A DNA stretch of 64,000 nt from Aeromonas sobria (GTDB lineage Bacteria > Pseudomonadota > Gammaproteobacteria > Enterobacterales > Aeromonadaceae): the NCBI RefSeq assembly GCF_000820145.1, contig NZ_CDBW01000006.1, forward strand, positions 124,001 to 188,000, in the 5' to 3' direction. The notes beneath the pieces were generated by a model. That model had not been told where the DNA came from, made no database searches, and was given only the letters and a program-made list of their open reading frames with translations. Made by a program: the position numbers and the translations under genes. The number at the start of each line of letters is the position of its first letter. Positions within the stretch are counted from its first letter, which is position 1. Of this stretch, positions 26,567 through 35,436 are shown in pieces.

Positions 26567-29500
26567 TCAGGTCTGTTTTTCCGAGCGGCCCATGATGAGC
26601 CGGAAGAACAGCGGGATAAAGAAGATGGCGATAAAGGTGGCCGCCAGCATGCCGCCGATGACCGGCCAGCCAAGGGCGTGACGGCTTGCCGCACCGGCCC
26701 CGCTGGAGGTGACCAGCGGCACACAGCCGAGGATGAAGGCGAGCGAGGTCATCACGATGGGGCGAAAACGCAGGCGCGCCGCCTCCAGTGCCGACTCGAT
26801 GAGGCTCATCCCCTCTTCGTGTTTCATCACCGCGAACTCCACGATCAGGATGGCGTTCTTGGCCGCCAGCCCGACGAGCGTCACCAATCCAATCTGGAAG
26901 TAGACGTTGTTGGTGAGGCCCACCGCCCAAGTGGCGAGCAGGGCGCCGAACAGGGCGAACGGCACCGCGGTGATCACCGCAAACGGCAGGCTCCAGCGTT
27001 CATACTGGGCAGCCAGGATGAGGAAGATCATCACGATACCAAAGCCGAATGCGGTGCCGGCGCTGCCTGCGGCCGCTTTCTCCTGATAGGCGGAACCGGT
27101 CCACTCCAGCTTGGCGTCGTTGCCCAGGGTGTCGTTGGCTACCACCTCCAGCGCTGCGATGGCTTGACCCGAGCTGTAGCCGGGGGCGGGCTGGGCCATG
27201 ATCTTGGCGGCTTGGAAGATGTTGAAGCGCTCCACCAGTTCGGGGCCGGTGGCATCACGCACAGTGACCAGACTGCTGAGCGGGATCATCTCCCCCTTGT
27301 CGGAGCGGACATAGACGTTGCGGATGTCGCTCTTCTTGGCGCGGTAGTCTGCCTCGGATTGCAACTGCACCCGGTAGGTGCGGCCGAACTGGTTGAAGTC
27401 GTTGACATAGACCTGACCGAAGGTGGCCTGCATGGTGTCAAACACCGCGTTGATCGGCAGCCCCAATGCCTTGGCCTTTTCGCGATCCAGGTCCAGATAG
27501 ACCTGCGGCACGTTGGCGCGGTAGGTGGTGGTGACGCTGGCAAACTCCGGTCGTTGTTTGGCTGCCTCCAGGAAGCGCTCCACTTCGCCGGAGAAGGCCT
27601 GGGCGTTGCCGGTGCCACGGTTTTGCAGATAGGCTTCGAGGCCACCGGTGGTGGACATTCCCTGAATGGGTGGCGGGTTGAATGAGGCGACAAAGCCATC
27701 AGCCAGCCCGAATGCGCTATAGCCTTGGAACTTCTTGGCCAGATCGAACGAGCTTTGTCCCGTCTCGCTCCGCTCTGCCCAATCTTTCAAAGGAATAAAA
27801 GAGAGTCCCCGGTTGCTGACAATGGAGTTGGAGAGAATATCGAAACCCGAGAAGGTCACCACATCCTGCACGCTCGGGTTGTTCATGATGATTTTGTCGA
27901 AATTCTTGGCTACTGCCTGGGTACGGGTCAATGACGCCGCATCTGGCAACATGATGGAGGAGATGAGGTAACCCTGATCTTCATTAGGCACCAATTCACC
28001 CGGTACCTTCATCAGTAGAATGCCGATCGATCCGACGATCACCGCAATGATGCAAAAGGCCACGCCAACCCGGCGGTTGAGGAAGGCCACACCGCGCACG
28101 TAGCGGCTGGTCAGCTTGTCAAAACTGTTGTTGAACCAGACGAAGAAGCGGGCCGGTTTGTGGTGTCCCTCTTTCAATAGTACGGCGCACAGGGCAGGAG
28201 AGAGGGTCAGTGCCACCAGACCGGAGATGGCCACCGATACGGCTACAGTGATGGCAAATTGCTTGTACATCACTCCCGTCATGCCGCCCATAAAGGCGAC
28301 CGGCAGGAATACGGCGCAGAGCACCAGCACGATGGCGATCACCGGGCCGGAGACCTCCTGCATGGCGAGGATGGCGGCCTCTTTGGGCGAGCACTTCTTC
28401 TCGCTCATGATCCGCTCGACGTTTTCGAGCACCACGATGGCGTCATCCACCACGATACCGATGGCGAGCACCATGCCGAACAGGGTCAGCAGGTTGATGG
28501 AGAAGCCGAGCACCAGCATGCCGGCGAAGGTCCCGATCAAGGATACCGGCACGGCGATACAGGGGATCAGGGTGGCACGGAAGTTCTGCAGGAACAGGTA
28601 GACCACCACGAACACCAGAGCGATCGCCTCGAACAGGGTGTGGACCACCTCTTCGATGGAGATTTTCACGAATTCGGTGGTGTCATAGGGAATACGGTAT
28701 TCCAGTCCCTGCGGGAAGCGCTCCTGCAGGCGGCTCATGGTTTTTTCCACATCCTCTGCCACTTGCACCGCATTGGCGCCCGGTTGCAGGTAGGTGAAAA
28801 TACCGATGGCCGACTTGCCATTGACGCTGGCGGTCACATCGTAATCCTTGCCGCCCAGCTCGACCCGAGCAACATCCCGTACCCGGATCTTGGAGCCGTC
28901 CGGCATGGAGCGGACGATGATGTTCTGGAACTCGGTGACATCCTCAAGGCGCCCTTTTGTTTGCACCGTGTAGGTGAAATCGATGGGGGCACTGGTGGGC
29001 TGAGCGCCGATCTTGCCTGCTGCAAACTGGGTGTTTTGCTCACGAATGGCGCCGATCACGTCGCTTGGTGTGAGTTGCAGCTGGGCCAATCGATCCGGTC
29101 GTAACCAGATCCGCATGGCATAGTCAGTACCGCCAAACAGGGTCGCATCACCCAGCCCGGGAATCCGCTTTAGCTCGTCGATGATATTGAGCAGGGCGTA
29201 GTTCGACAGGTAGGTGGTATCAAATTCCCCGTCCGGAGACTGCAGTGTGACTACCTGCAGGATCGAGGTAGATTTTTTGCGAACCGTTACCCCCTGTTTT
29301 TTCACCTCATCCGGCAGCTGAGCCATGGCGGCCGAGACCCGGTTGTTGACGTTGATGGTGGCCTGGTCCGGATCGGTGCCAATATCGAAATAGATATTGA
29401 GGTTCATCTGGCCATTGGAGGCTGATCCCGACTGCATGTAGATCATGTTTTCTACACCGTTGATCTGCTGCTCCAGTGGCGCCGCCACTGTCTGGGAGAT

Positions 29501-29671
29501 CACTTCTGGAGTCGCGCCCGAGTAATAGGCTGTGACTTGCACTACGGGTGGGGTGATCTGGGGATACTGCTCGATGGGGAGCGCGCGCATCGCCGCCAAC
29601 CCGCCCAGCACGATAATGATCGAAATTACGCTGGCGAAGATGGGGCGTTCTATGAAGAACTTGGAAAACAT
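26567..29671 (-). CDS. multidrug RND efflux permease (AcrB/MexB, HAE-1 family)
   Basis: A proton/drug antiporter of 1034 residues starting MFSKFFIERPIFASVISIII. The proton-relay Asp pair is in GIVVDDAIVVLENVERIM, and the relay Lys of helix 10 is in GLAAKNAILIVEFA. Docking and pore domains are complete, with a C-terminal LFFRLIMGRSEKQT. It is 10 bases downstream of its adaptor gene. No outer-membrane channel is in the operon, so a TolC encoded elsewhere is inferred. No adjacent TetR-type repressor gene is present. Confidence 0.95.
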   Translation of the reverse strand: MFSKFFIERPIFASVISIIIVLGGLAAMRALPIEQYPQITPPVVQVTAYYSGATPEVISQTVAAPLEQQINGVENMIYMQSGSASNGQMNLNIYFDIGTDPDQATINVNNRVSAAMAQLPDEVKKQGVTVRKKSTSILQVVTLQSPDGEFDTTYLSNYALLNIIDELKRIPGLGDATLFGGTDYAMRIWLRPDRLAQLQLTPSDVIGAIREQNTQFAAGKIGAQPTSAPIDFTYTVQTKGRLEDVTEFQNIIVRSMPDGSKIRVRDVARVELGGKDYDVTASVNGKSAIGIFTYLQPGANAVQVAEDVEKTMSRLQERFPQGLEYRIPYDTTEFVKISIEEVVHTLFEAIALVFVVVYLFLQNFRATLIPCIAVPVSLIGTFAGMLVLGFSINLLTLFGMVLAIGIVVDDAIVVLENVERIMSEKKCSPKEAAILAMQEVSGPVIAIVLVLCAVFLPVAFMGGMTGVMYKQFAITVAVSVAISGLVALTLSPALCAVLLKEGHHKPARFFVWFNNSFDKLTSRYVRGVAFLNRRVGVAFCIIAVIVGSIGILLMKVPGELVPNEDQGYLISSIMLPDAASLTRTQAVAKNFDKIIMNNPSVQDVVTFSGFDILSNSIVSNRGLSFIPLKDWAERSETGQSSFDLAKKFQGYSAFGLADGFVASFNPPPIQGMSTTGGLEAYLQNRGTGNAQAFSGEVERFLEAAKQRPEFASVTTTYRANVPQVYLDLDREKAKALGLPINAVFDTMQATFGQVYVNDFNQFGRTYRVQLQSEADYRAKKSDIRNVYVRSDKGEMIPLSSLVTVRDATGPELVERFNIFQAAKIMAQPAPGYSSGQAIAALEVVANDTLGNDAKLEWTGSAYQEKAAAGSAGTAFGFGIVMIFLILAAQYERWSLPFAVITAVPFALFGALLATWAVGLTNNVYFQIGLVTLVGLAAKNAILIVEFAVMKHEEGMSLIESALEAARLRFRPIVMTSLAFILGCVPLVTSSGAGAASRHALGWPVIGGMLAATFIAIFFIPLFFRLIMGRSEKQT

Positions 29672-29680
29672 ACGAGCTCC

Positions 29681-30880
29681 TTACTTGGCCGCAGACTGGC
29701 CGATCACCTTGGTGGTGATGGCGTTCATTTCATCGGCAGAGACCGGCTTGACCACGGCGCCGGGGCGCGCTTTCATCAGACCTTCGACGATGTAACGATC
29801 ACCGGCATTGAGGCCGCTGTCGATCAGCACACCACTGTCAACGTTCTGGCCGAGCATAACCGGGCGTGGCACCACCTTGTTGTCGGCATCGACCACCATC
29901 ACCATGCGATCAGCCTGGGATTGAACAATTGCGCGTTGGGGAACCACGATGGCATTTTTGCGCAAACCGAGATCAATGGTCATACGGACAAACTGGCCAG
30001 GCAGCAGCGCCCCCTCTTTATTGTCGAAGATGGCGCGGGCACGGATGGTGCCGGTCTGGGGATCGACCCGGCTGTCGGAGAAGTTGAGCTTGCCTGCATG
30101 GGGATAGAGGGAGCCATCGGCCAGACGAATATGGGTGCGCCAGGTGGTTGCATCTTTGGCTTCAATCAATCCCTTTTTTATCGCATGGTCAAACTTGAGG
30201 CGATCCTGCTCCGAGTAGGAGAAGTTGACGTAGAGGGGATCAAATTGGGTGATGGTGGTGAGCAGACCATTATCACCACTGGTGGCGATCAGGCTCCCTT
30301 CTGACTGGGAACTCTTGCTTGCCATACCGTTGATGGGGGCGGTCACCTGGGTGTAGCTGAGGTTGAGCTCTGCCTCTTTCACCTTGGCCTGCACCGCTTG
30401 CAGGCTGGCGATAGCACCTTCGTAATTGGCGATGGTGTCATCATAATCTTTGCGGCTCACCACCTGACGTTTGAACAACGGAATGATGCGATCCCGATCG
30501 GCGCGGGCCTTGTTGAGACGGGCCTGCTCCTGTGCCAGAGAACCCTTGGCCTGCTCCAGCGCCACCTTGTAGGGCTCGGGGTCGATCACAAACAGCTCCT
30601 GACCGGCGGTAACCGGCTGGCCTTCCACATAAGTGCGCTTGAGCAGGATGCCACTGACTCGGGAGCGCACATCAATCTCGCGAAAACCGGCGGTCTCTCC
30701 CACCATCTCGGTGGTGAGCGGCACATCGGTCAGAGTGGCTTCGGCGACCACCACCGGCACGGCAGGCATGGACTGGGCTGTCTGGGTTGCGTCATCGCCG
30801 CAGGCACTCAGTCCGCCAATCAGCGCCAGGGTCAGCAAGCTGCGTTTGTAATTATTTCGTCCTGCATTAGGCACTTGCAT
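29681..30880 (-). CDS. RND efflux periplasmic adaptor lipoprotein (AcrA/MexA-like)
   Basis: ATG 30880 (ATG 30883 also possible) lies 7 bases after AGGAG and gives 399 residues. The signal ends in the lipobox LSAC (GGLSACGDD), so the mature protein is acylated and anchored in the inner membrane. It has paired lipoyl halves (GFREIDVRSRVSGILL and TAPINGMASKSSQSEG), an alpha-hairpin and beta-barrel domains as in AcrA. It is the first gene of the two-gene pump operon. Confidence 0.94.
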   Translation of the reverse strand: MQVPNAGRNNYKRSLLTLALIGGLSACGDDATQTAQSMPAVPVVVAEATLTDVPLTTEMVGETAGFREIDVRSRVSGILLKRTYVEGQPVTAGQELFVIDPEPYKVALEQAKGSLAQEQARLNKARADRDRIIPLFKRQVVSRKDYDDTIANYEGAIASLQAVQAKVKEAELNLSYTQVTAPINGMASKSSQSEGSLIATSGDNGLLTTITQFDPLYVNFSYSEQDRLKFDHAIKKGLIEAKDATTWRTHIRLADGSLYPHAGKLNFSDSRVDPQTGTIRARAIFDNKEGALLPGQFVRMTIDLGLRKNAIVVPQRAIVQSQADRMVMVVDADNKVVPRPVMLGQNVDSGVLIDSGLNAGDRYIVEGLMKARPGAVVKPVSADEMNAITTKVIGQSAAK

Positions 30881-31085
30881 CATCAAACTCCTGTTGGGTC
30901 TATCCCGGTGGCTGCGTTCAGCGCGTTGTTCCATACACATCATTAACTTCATGATAAAAAAAACAACTTATTTATTAAGGGAATCAAGGATGATAGGGGG
31001 ATAACCTGAACCCAAGCTGCTCGGTATGGCAATTGGGGTTGACGATTGACGAACAATTCATGTCTTTTTCCGAGCACGGAGTAAG

Positions 31086-31838
31086 TCAGCGGGGATGTTC
31101 GGCCCGGGAGAGGGCTGCCAGCAGCAGGGCGCTGCTCTTCTCGTGTTGGTTATAGCCATTAAGGGCTGAGAGTCGTTCGGCTGCGGGGCCGTGGGCCACC
31201 AGACGGCCAGCTTTTAGCTCAATTAGAGTAGTGAAGTTGCGTCTGACAAATTCGGCATCGTGACTGATGGCCACTATGGTGGTGCCCTTCGCCCGTTCAC
31301 TGGCCAGCCAGCGTTCCAGAATGGCCAGCCAGCGGGGATCGAAATCCCGGCTCGGCTCGTCGAGCAGCAGCAAGGCGGGCTGCATGGCATGGAGGCAGGC
31401 CACCGCCACCATCCGCCGCTGACCTGCATCGAGATCGAGCGGGTGGGATGCCGCCCACTGTGTCAGCTCGCACTGTGCCAGCGCCGCCACCACCCGCTGG
31501 CGGATCTCCTCTCGCGGCCGCTTTTGCAGGCGCAGGCCAAAGGCGATCTCATCGTCAACTCGGCTGTGAAACAGCTGGCGCTCCGACTCCTGAAACAGAA
31601 AGCCGATCTGACTGGCGCGCGCCAGTGCCCGCTGCTCGCAGAGCCCCTGCTGTTGCCAGCTCACCGTACCGGAGGTGGGGGCCAGCAGGCCCGCCGCCAG
31701 TCGCAGCAGGGTCGACTTGCCTGCGCCGTTATCCCCGACGATGGCCACCTGTTCCCCGCTGGTAATCTGCAACGTGATGTCGTGCAGGCAGGGATTGTCC
31801 GGCGCCCATGAGAAGCAGAGGCGGTCAAAGCTCAGCAT
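31086..31838 (-). CDS. ECF transporter ATP-binding subunit (second ATPase)
   Basis: A 250-residue ABC ATPase. Walker A GDNGAGKSTLL, Q-loop GFLFQES, Walker B ALLLLDEPS with intact catalytic Glu, and switch His in ISHDAEF are canonical. The signature reads LDAGQRRM instead of LSGGQ. It overlaps the preceding ATPase gene by 14 bases and has its own GGGAG site. With that gene, a transmembrane T protein and an S protein it forms a complete ECF vitamin/metal-type importer. Confidence 0.9.
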   Translation of the reverse strand: MLSFDRLCFSWAPDNPCLHDITLQITSGEQVAIVGDNGAGKSTLLRLAAGLLAPTSGTVSWQQQGLCEQRALARASQIGFLFQESERQLFHSRVDDEIAFGLRLQKRPREEIRQRVVAALAQCELTQWAASHPLDLDAGQRRMVAVACLHAMQPALLLLDEPSRDFDPRWLAILERWLASERAKGTTIVAISHDAEFVRRNFTTLIELKAGRLVAHGPAAERLSALNGYNQHEKSSALLLAALSRAEHPR

Positions 31839-32643
31839 AAAACTCCCGCAAAATGGCCAAAGGGTAGGGATGGTGGTGCGGGTCGCGCGCCTGCAACGCC
31901 TCGCGCAGGGAGTCCGGCAGGATCACCCTCCCAGGCAGATGGGGCAGCACCTCGCCCAGCTCGCCGCAGGCCAGCTGGCGGCCATGGTCGAGCAGCACGA
32001 ACTGTTCGCAATAGTGAGCGGCCGGAAAGAGCCGCTGCTCCAGCAAGATGACGCTGCAGCCGCTCTGCTCGCTGTAGCGGCGGATCTGCCGCAGCAGGGT
32101 GTGGCTCGCCTCCGGCGTCAGGCGGCTGAAGGCTTGATCCAGGATCAGCAGCCTGGGCTCCATCGCCAGCGCACTGGCCAGCACTACTCGCTGGGCCTGC
32201 CCTCCTGACAGGGAGAGGGGATGTTGCGTCGACAGCTCCTCGCAGTGACAGCAAGTCATGGCGTCAGCTACCCGCTGGGTGATCTCGGTCACCGGTAGCG
32301 CCAGATTGGCGGGGCCGAAGGCCACCTCATCCGCTACCGAAAAGCAGCAGCCGGAAAATTGCAGATAGGGGGATTGCTGCACCCATTGGCGTTGGGCCGC
32401 CTGTTCATTGAGCTGCCCTGCGTCGTGGGGAGTGCCAAGGATAGTGCCACACCCGGCCAGGGTGTCGAGGTGCAGCTGCGACCAGCCCCCCGCCAGCAGC
32501 TGGGCCAGCAGGGATTTTCCTGCCCCGTTGCCGCCGAGGATGGTGAGCCATTCGCCAGCGCCCAATTCAATATCGAGGGGCCCCAGCTGAAAGTGGTCAG
32601 GGTGGGCTGCATGGCCGATGGTCAACCCTTGCAGCGAGATCAT
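31825..32643 (-). CDS. ECF transporter ATP-binding subunit (first ATPase)
   Basis: A 272-residue ABC ATPase using ATG 32643, which overlaps the T-protein stop (ATGA); two in-frame GTGs lie just upstream. Walker A is GGNGAGKSLLA and the signature LSGGQAQRVV is canonical. Walker B is LLILDQAFS, with Gln where the catalytic Glu is expected, so this subunit probably hydrolyses ATP poorly at its own Walker site. It is cotranscribed with S, T and the second ATPase. Confidence 0.9.
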   Translation of the reverse strand: MISLQGLTIGHAAHPDHFQLGPLDIELGAGEWLTILGGNGAGKSLLAQLLAGGWSQLHLDTLAGCGTILGTPHDAGQLNEQAAQRQWVQQSPYLQFSGCCFSVADEVAFGPANLALPVTEITQRVADAMTCCHCEELSTQHPLSLSGGQAQRVVLASALAMEPRLLILDQAFSRLTPEASHTLLRQIRRYSEQSGCSVILLEQRLFPAAHYCEQFVLLDHGRQLACGELGEVLPHLPGRVILPDSLREALQARDPHHHPYPLAILREFYAEL

Positions 32644-33341
32644 GGCCACCACCTCCAGACGATCTCCAACAACACCAGCAACAGCAACAGGTAGCGTAGC
32701 AGCGGTTCATTACGCTGCTGCGGGATCTCGACCACGCGGGTGCGGGTCGGCTGGCTGCGAAAGCCGCGCAGATCCAGCGCCATACTGCGGGTCGCCAGCT
32801 CGCTCAGCGCCTGCCCGACCAGCGGCGAGAGCAGCGGGATCGTGGCCTTTAGCCGGGCCAGCGGATGGCCGTCAAAGGGGACGCCACGGGCCAGTTGTGC
32901 CTCCTTGATGGCGCGCAGCTGGTGGCCTAGTTGTTCTTTGAGCAGCAGCGGGCCACAGCAGAGGTAGGAGAGGGCGATGGGCAGCCGGCTGGCAAACAGC
33001 GCATGGACAAACCGCTCGGTCGAGACCGCCCACAGCCAGAGCTGGGCACTGGCCAGGCAGGCGAGCAGGCGACACCAGAGGGGCAGAATGGGGAACGCTT
33101 CGCTGGCAGGAGCCTCTGGCATGCCGAGCAGGATCCGCAACCAGGGGCCGTGCACCAGATAGAGCCCCAGTCCCAGCGGCAGCATTACTGCCAGCACCAG
33201 CTTGACCCGGGAGCGAGCCCCCGGCAGCAGCACCAAGACGAGCAGCGGCAGCAGGCTCCAGCCCCAGAGCCAAGGGGGCGGCAGCACGCTGGCCGTGACC
33301 GAAAACCACAGCCAGAGAGCGAGGGAGGTAAACGGGTGCAT
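32640..33341 (-). CDS. ECF transporter transmembrane T subunit (CbiQ/EcfT family)
   Basis: The scaffold that couples two ATPases to the S component. The 233 residues include about five hydrophobic helices and the two cytoplasmic coupling helices with Ala-Arg-Gly-type motifs, AQLARGVPFDG and MALDLRGFRSQPTRT, as in EcfT/CbiQ. Its ATG overlaps the S-protein stop by one base (TAATG) and its stop overlaps the next ATPase start. Confidence 0.9.
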   Translation of the reverse strand: MHPFTSLALWLWFSVTASVLPPPWLWGWSLLPLLVLVLLPGARSRVKLVLAVMLPLGLGLYLVHGPWLRILLGMPEAPASEAFPILPLWCRLLACLASAQLWLWAVSTERFVHALFASRLPIALSYLCCGPLLLKEQLGHQLRAIKEAQLARGVPFDGHPLARLKATIPLLSPLVGQALSELATRSMALDLRGFRSQPTRTRVVEIPQQRNEPLLRYLLLLLVLLEIVWRWWP

Positions 33342-33919
33342 TAGCGCACGGCGGCCATCTGCGGGAAGTGGCGCAGGGTGCGCTGCGGCAGGCGGCGTAC
33401 CAGCCCCCAGGCGATCAACACGGTTAGCAGCTTGTCCAGCAGGTTGGTGCCGAGCACAGTGACGGCGACCGACTCTTGCAGATCGCTGCCCATGGCGTGC
33501 AGGTAGGCAACCATAAAGTCAGCACCGCTACCGGTGGCGCCACCAAACAGGTAGGAGCGGATGGGAATAGCCACCAGGGTGAGCGCCAGGGTGATCACCA
33601 CACTGCTCACCACTACCTTGGGCAGATTGTTGAACCAGCCAGCGCGCGCCATCAGTCCGGCACTGAGGCCAATCATCATGGCGACCGGCGCAAAGGCTGC
33701 GGCTATGGGGCCGGTGAGCAGTCCCCACAGCAGGTTGGTGAGCAGACCTGTGGCGACCGCCATCCAGGGGCCCGCCAGAATGGCGCAGAGCACAGTCCCG
33801 ATGGAGTCGAGGAAGATGGGCAGCTTGAGCATGGAGACCGCCTGTCCCGCCACCATGTTGATGGCGATGCAGATGACCATAAAGGCCAGGTTGTAGCTGG
33901 AAAGTTTACTGACGGACAT
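33341..33919 (-). CDS. ECF transporter substrate-binding S component, substrate unknown
   Basis: A 192-residue membrane protein with about six helices. ATG 33919 is chosen for the TGAGGA site upstream. The segment LKLPIFLDSIGTVLCAILAG followed by GPWMAVATGLLTNLL is typical of vitamin-type S components (the membrane part that captures substrate), but it was not recognisable as BioY, ThiT, RibU, QueT or a Co/Ni type. Four partner genes are contiguous, so it is a dedicated group I ECF system. The substrate may be hinted at by the PPC-domain gene that precedes it. Confidence 0.8.
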   Translation of the reverse strand: MSVSKLSSYNLAFMVICIAINMVAGQAVSMLKLPIFLDSIGTVLCAILAGPWMAVATGLLTNLLWGLLTGPIAAAFAPVAMMIGLSAGLMARAGWFNNLPKVVVSSVVITLALTLVAIPIRSYLFGGATGSGADFMVAYLHAMGSDLQESVAVTVLGTNLLDKLLTVLIAWGLVRRLPQRTLRHFPQMAAVR

Positions 33920-33927
33920 AGTGATCC

Positions 33928-34359
33928 TCACAAGGTTCTGGGGGTAATGAGCAGCTCTTCATAGCCGGATTGGGGGCAAGGGGCGCGGGTAAAACGGTAC
34001 TCTTGCAGCTCCCCTATAACAAGCTCGAGGGTGGTGCGCACCCGGCAACCGGGCAGCACATGGCCACCGCGCATCAACCCCTGCTCGTCAGAGATGGAGA
34101 GGTGCAGGTGTTCGCTCTCGGGATCCAGCGTGCCGCCGAGGGCGATCACCTCGAAGGCCCCTTCCAGCAGGGTGCCATCGGGCTGGGCAGCATAGCGCAG
34201 GTTGGCGTGGGTCAGGCTACCGACCGCCCCGGCGATCCAGGCCGCCTGTATGCCGTGCCGGGCAATATGCGCGCGTAATCCGGCGATCAGATCTTCACCC
34301 GGCAACAGGCGCAGTGCCAGAAAGCGGGCGGTAGAGAGGGGAAGTTGCGTGGTGGTCAC
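33928..34359 (-). CDS. PPC/DUF296-domain protein
   Basis: A 143-residue single-domain protein. GTG 34359 is chosen: AAGGAG lies 8 bases upstream, whereas the longer frame from ATG 34401 would begin inside a terminator hairpin. The pattern HLHLSISDEQGLMRGGHVLPG followed by CRVRTTLELVIG is the PPC/DUF296 signature, a trimeric fold related to plant AT-hook proteins but here without an AT-hook. Bacterial members are uncharacterised. It lies 8 bases before the S component and leads the ECF operon. Confidence 0.85.
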   Translation of the reverse strand: MTTTQLPLSTARFLALRLLPGEDLIAGLRAHIARHGIQAAWIAGAVGSLTHANLRYAAQPDGTLLEGAFEVIALGGTLDPESEHLHLSISDEQGLMRGGHVLPGCRVRTTLELVIGELQEYRFTRAPCPQSGYEELLITPRTL

Positions 34360-34378
34360 GTCAGGCACTCCTTGCTGC

Positions 34379-34404
34379 AAAAAGAAGGTGCCCTGAGGCA
34401 CCTT
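34379..34404 (-). terminator. terminator between xthA and the PPC/ECF operon
   Basis: Minus-strand AAGGTGCC / GGCACCTT with a 4-base loop, followed by TCTTTTT. It ends xthA transcription, yet it is only 20 bases upstream of the PPC gene start, so any promoter for the ECF operon must lie before it or inside a 20-base gap. Confidence 0.8.
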
Positions 34405-34446
34405 GTCTGGATAGGCTGTTTACGCCCTTTTATCGCGGGCCACCGC

Positions 34447-34481
34447 GAGCCGCTTCACAGTTTGCAAACTCGCAGCGGCTC
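34447..34481 (-). promoter_or_regulatory. long hairpin in the xthA-PPC intergenic region
   Basis: GAGCCGCT (34447-34454) pairs with AGCGGCTC (34474-34481); the loop contains the palindrome AGTTTGCAAACT (34459-34470). It lies between the xthA stop and the terminator at 34379-34404. It could be a leader structure or an additional xthA terminator stem; no known riboswitch was recognised. Confidence 0.4.
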
Positions 34482-34502
34482 ATCGGTCAACCGTGCGCCG
34501 CA

Positions 34503-35309
34503 TCAGGCGAAGCAGGCCCAGATAGGGGCGTGGTCGGAGGGTTTCTCGATGCCGCGCAGCTCGTAGTCGATACCGGTTTCGGTGACAGTATCTTTGAGCG
34601 CATCGGAGGCCATGATGAGGTCGATGCGCAGGCCGCGGTTCTCGTCAAAGCCCTTGGAGCGGTAGTCAAACCAGGAGAAGCGCTCGCACTCGGTGGGATT
34701 GGCTGCGCGGAAGGTGTCAGTGAGGCCGAACCCTTTCAGGCGCTCCATCCACTCCCGCTCGATGGGCAGGAAAGAGCACTTGCCATCCCGCAGCCAGCGC
34801 TTGCGATTCGCCTCGCCGATGCCGATGTCGAGATCGGTGGGGGAGATATTCACATCTCCGATCAACACCAGTGGGTCATCCGGGGTGTGGTTGGTCTCCA
34901 GATAGCGCTGCAAATCCTCATAGAATTTCTGCTTGGCCGGGAACTTGGTCTCGTGATCCTGGCTTTCACCCTGCGGGAAGTAGCCATTCATCACCTTGAT
35001 GAGGGAGCCGTCTTCTCGCTCGAAGGTGGCCATGATCATCCGGCGCTGGGCATCGTCGTCATCGGTGGGAAAGCCCTTTTCCACCTTGACCGGCTTCTTT
35101 TTACTCATGATTGCCACCCCGTAGTGGGCTTTCTGGCCGTGAAACTCGACGTGATAACCCATGGCCTCCACATCGGCGAGCGGGAAGGCTTCATCGTGTA
35201 CTTTTATCTCTTGCAGGCCGATCACATCGGGCTGGTGCTTGTCGATGATGGCTTGCAATTGATGAAGGCGTGCGCGCAGGCCGTTGATATTGAAAGAGAT
35301 GATTTTCAT
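34503..35309 (-). CDS. xthA: exodeoxyribonuclease III
   Basis: AP endonuclease and 3'-5' exonuclease of base excision repair. ATG 35309 gives 268 residues starting [18 protein letters not shown], the length and start of E. coli XthA; an in-frame ATG at 35324 would add five residues. Active-site features are FNINGLRAR, the metal Glu in [22 protein letters not shown], and the C-terminal SDHAPIW with the catalytic His. Confidence 0.96.
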   Translation of the reverse strand: MKIISFNINGLRARLHQLQAIIDKHQPDVIGLQEIKVHDEAFPLADVEAMGYHVEFHGQKAHYGVAIMSKKKPVKVEKGFPTDDDDAQRRMIMATFEREDGSLIKVMNGYFPQGESQDHETKFPAKQKFYEDLQRYLETNHTPDDPLVLIGDVNISPTDLDIGIGEANRKRWLRDGKCSFLPIEREWMERLKGFGLTDTFRAANPTECERFSWFDYRSKGFDENRGLRIDLIMASDALKDTVTETGIDYELRGIEKPSDHAPIWACFA

Positions 35310-35436
35310 GTTCGGGATGCTCATGTCATTTTTATAAGCCGCTATTGGACTCGGAATCTGCGGTGGATGCAAGTTCCGGGGCATAAGGGCCAGCGCTGAA
35401 ATAGCGCCGACCCAACCGGCATGTGTATCGGCAATG

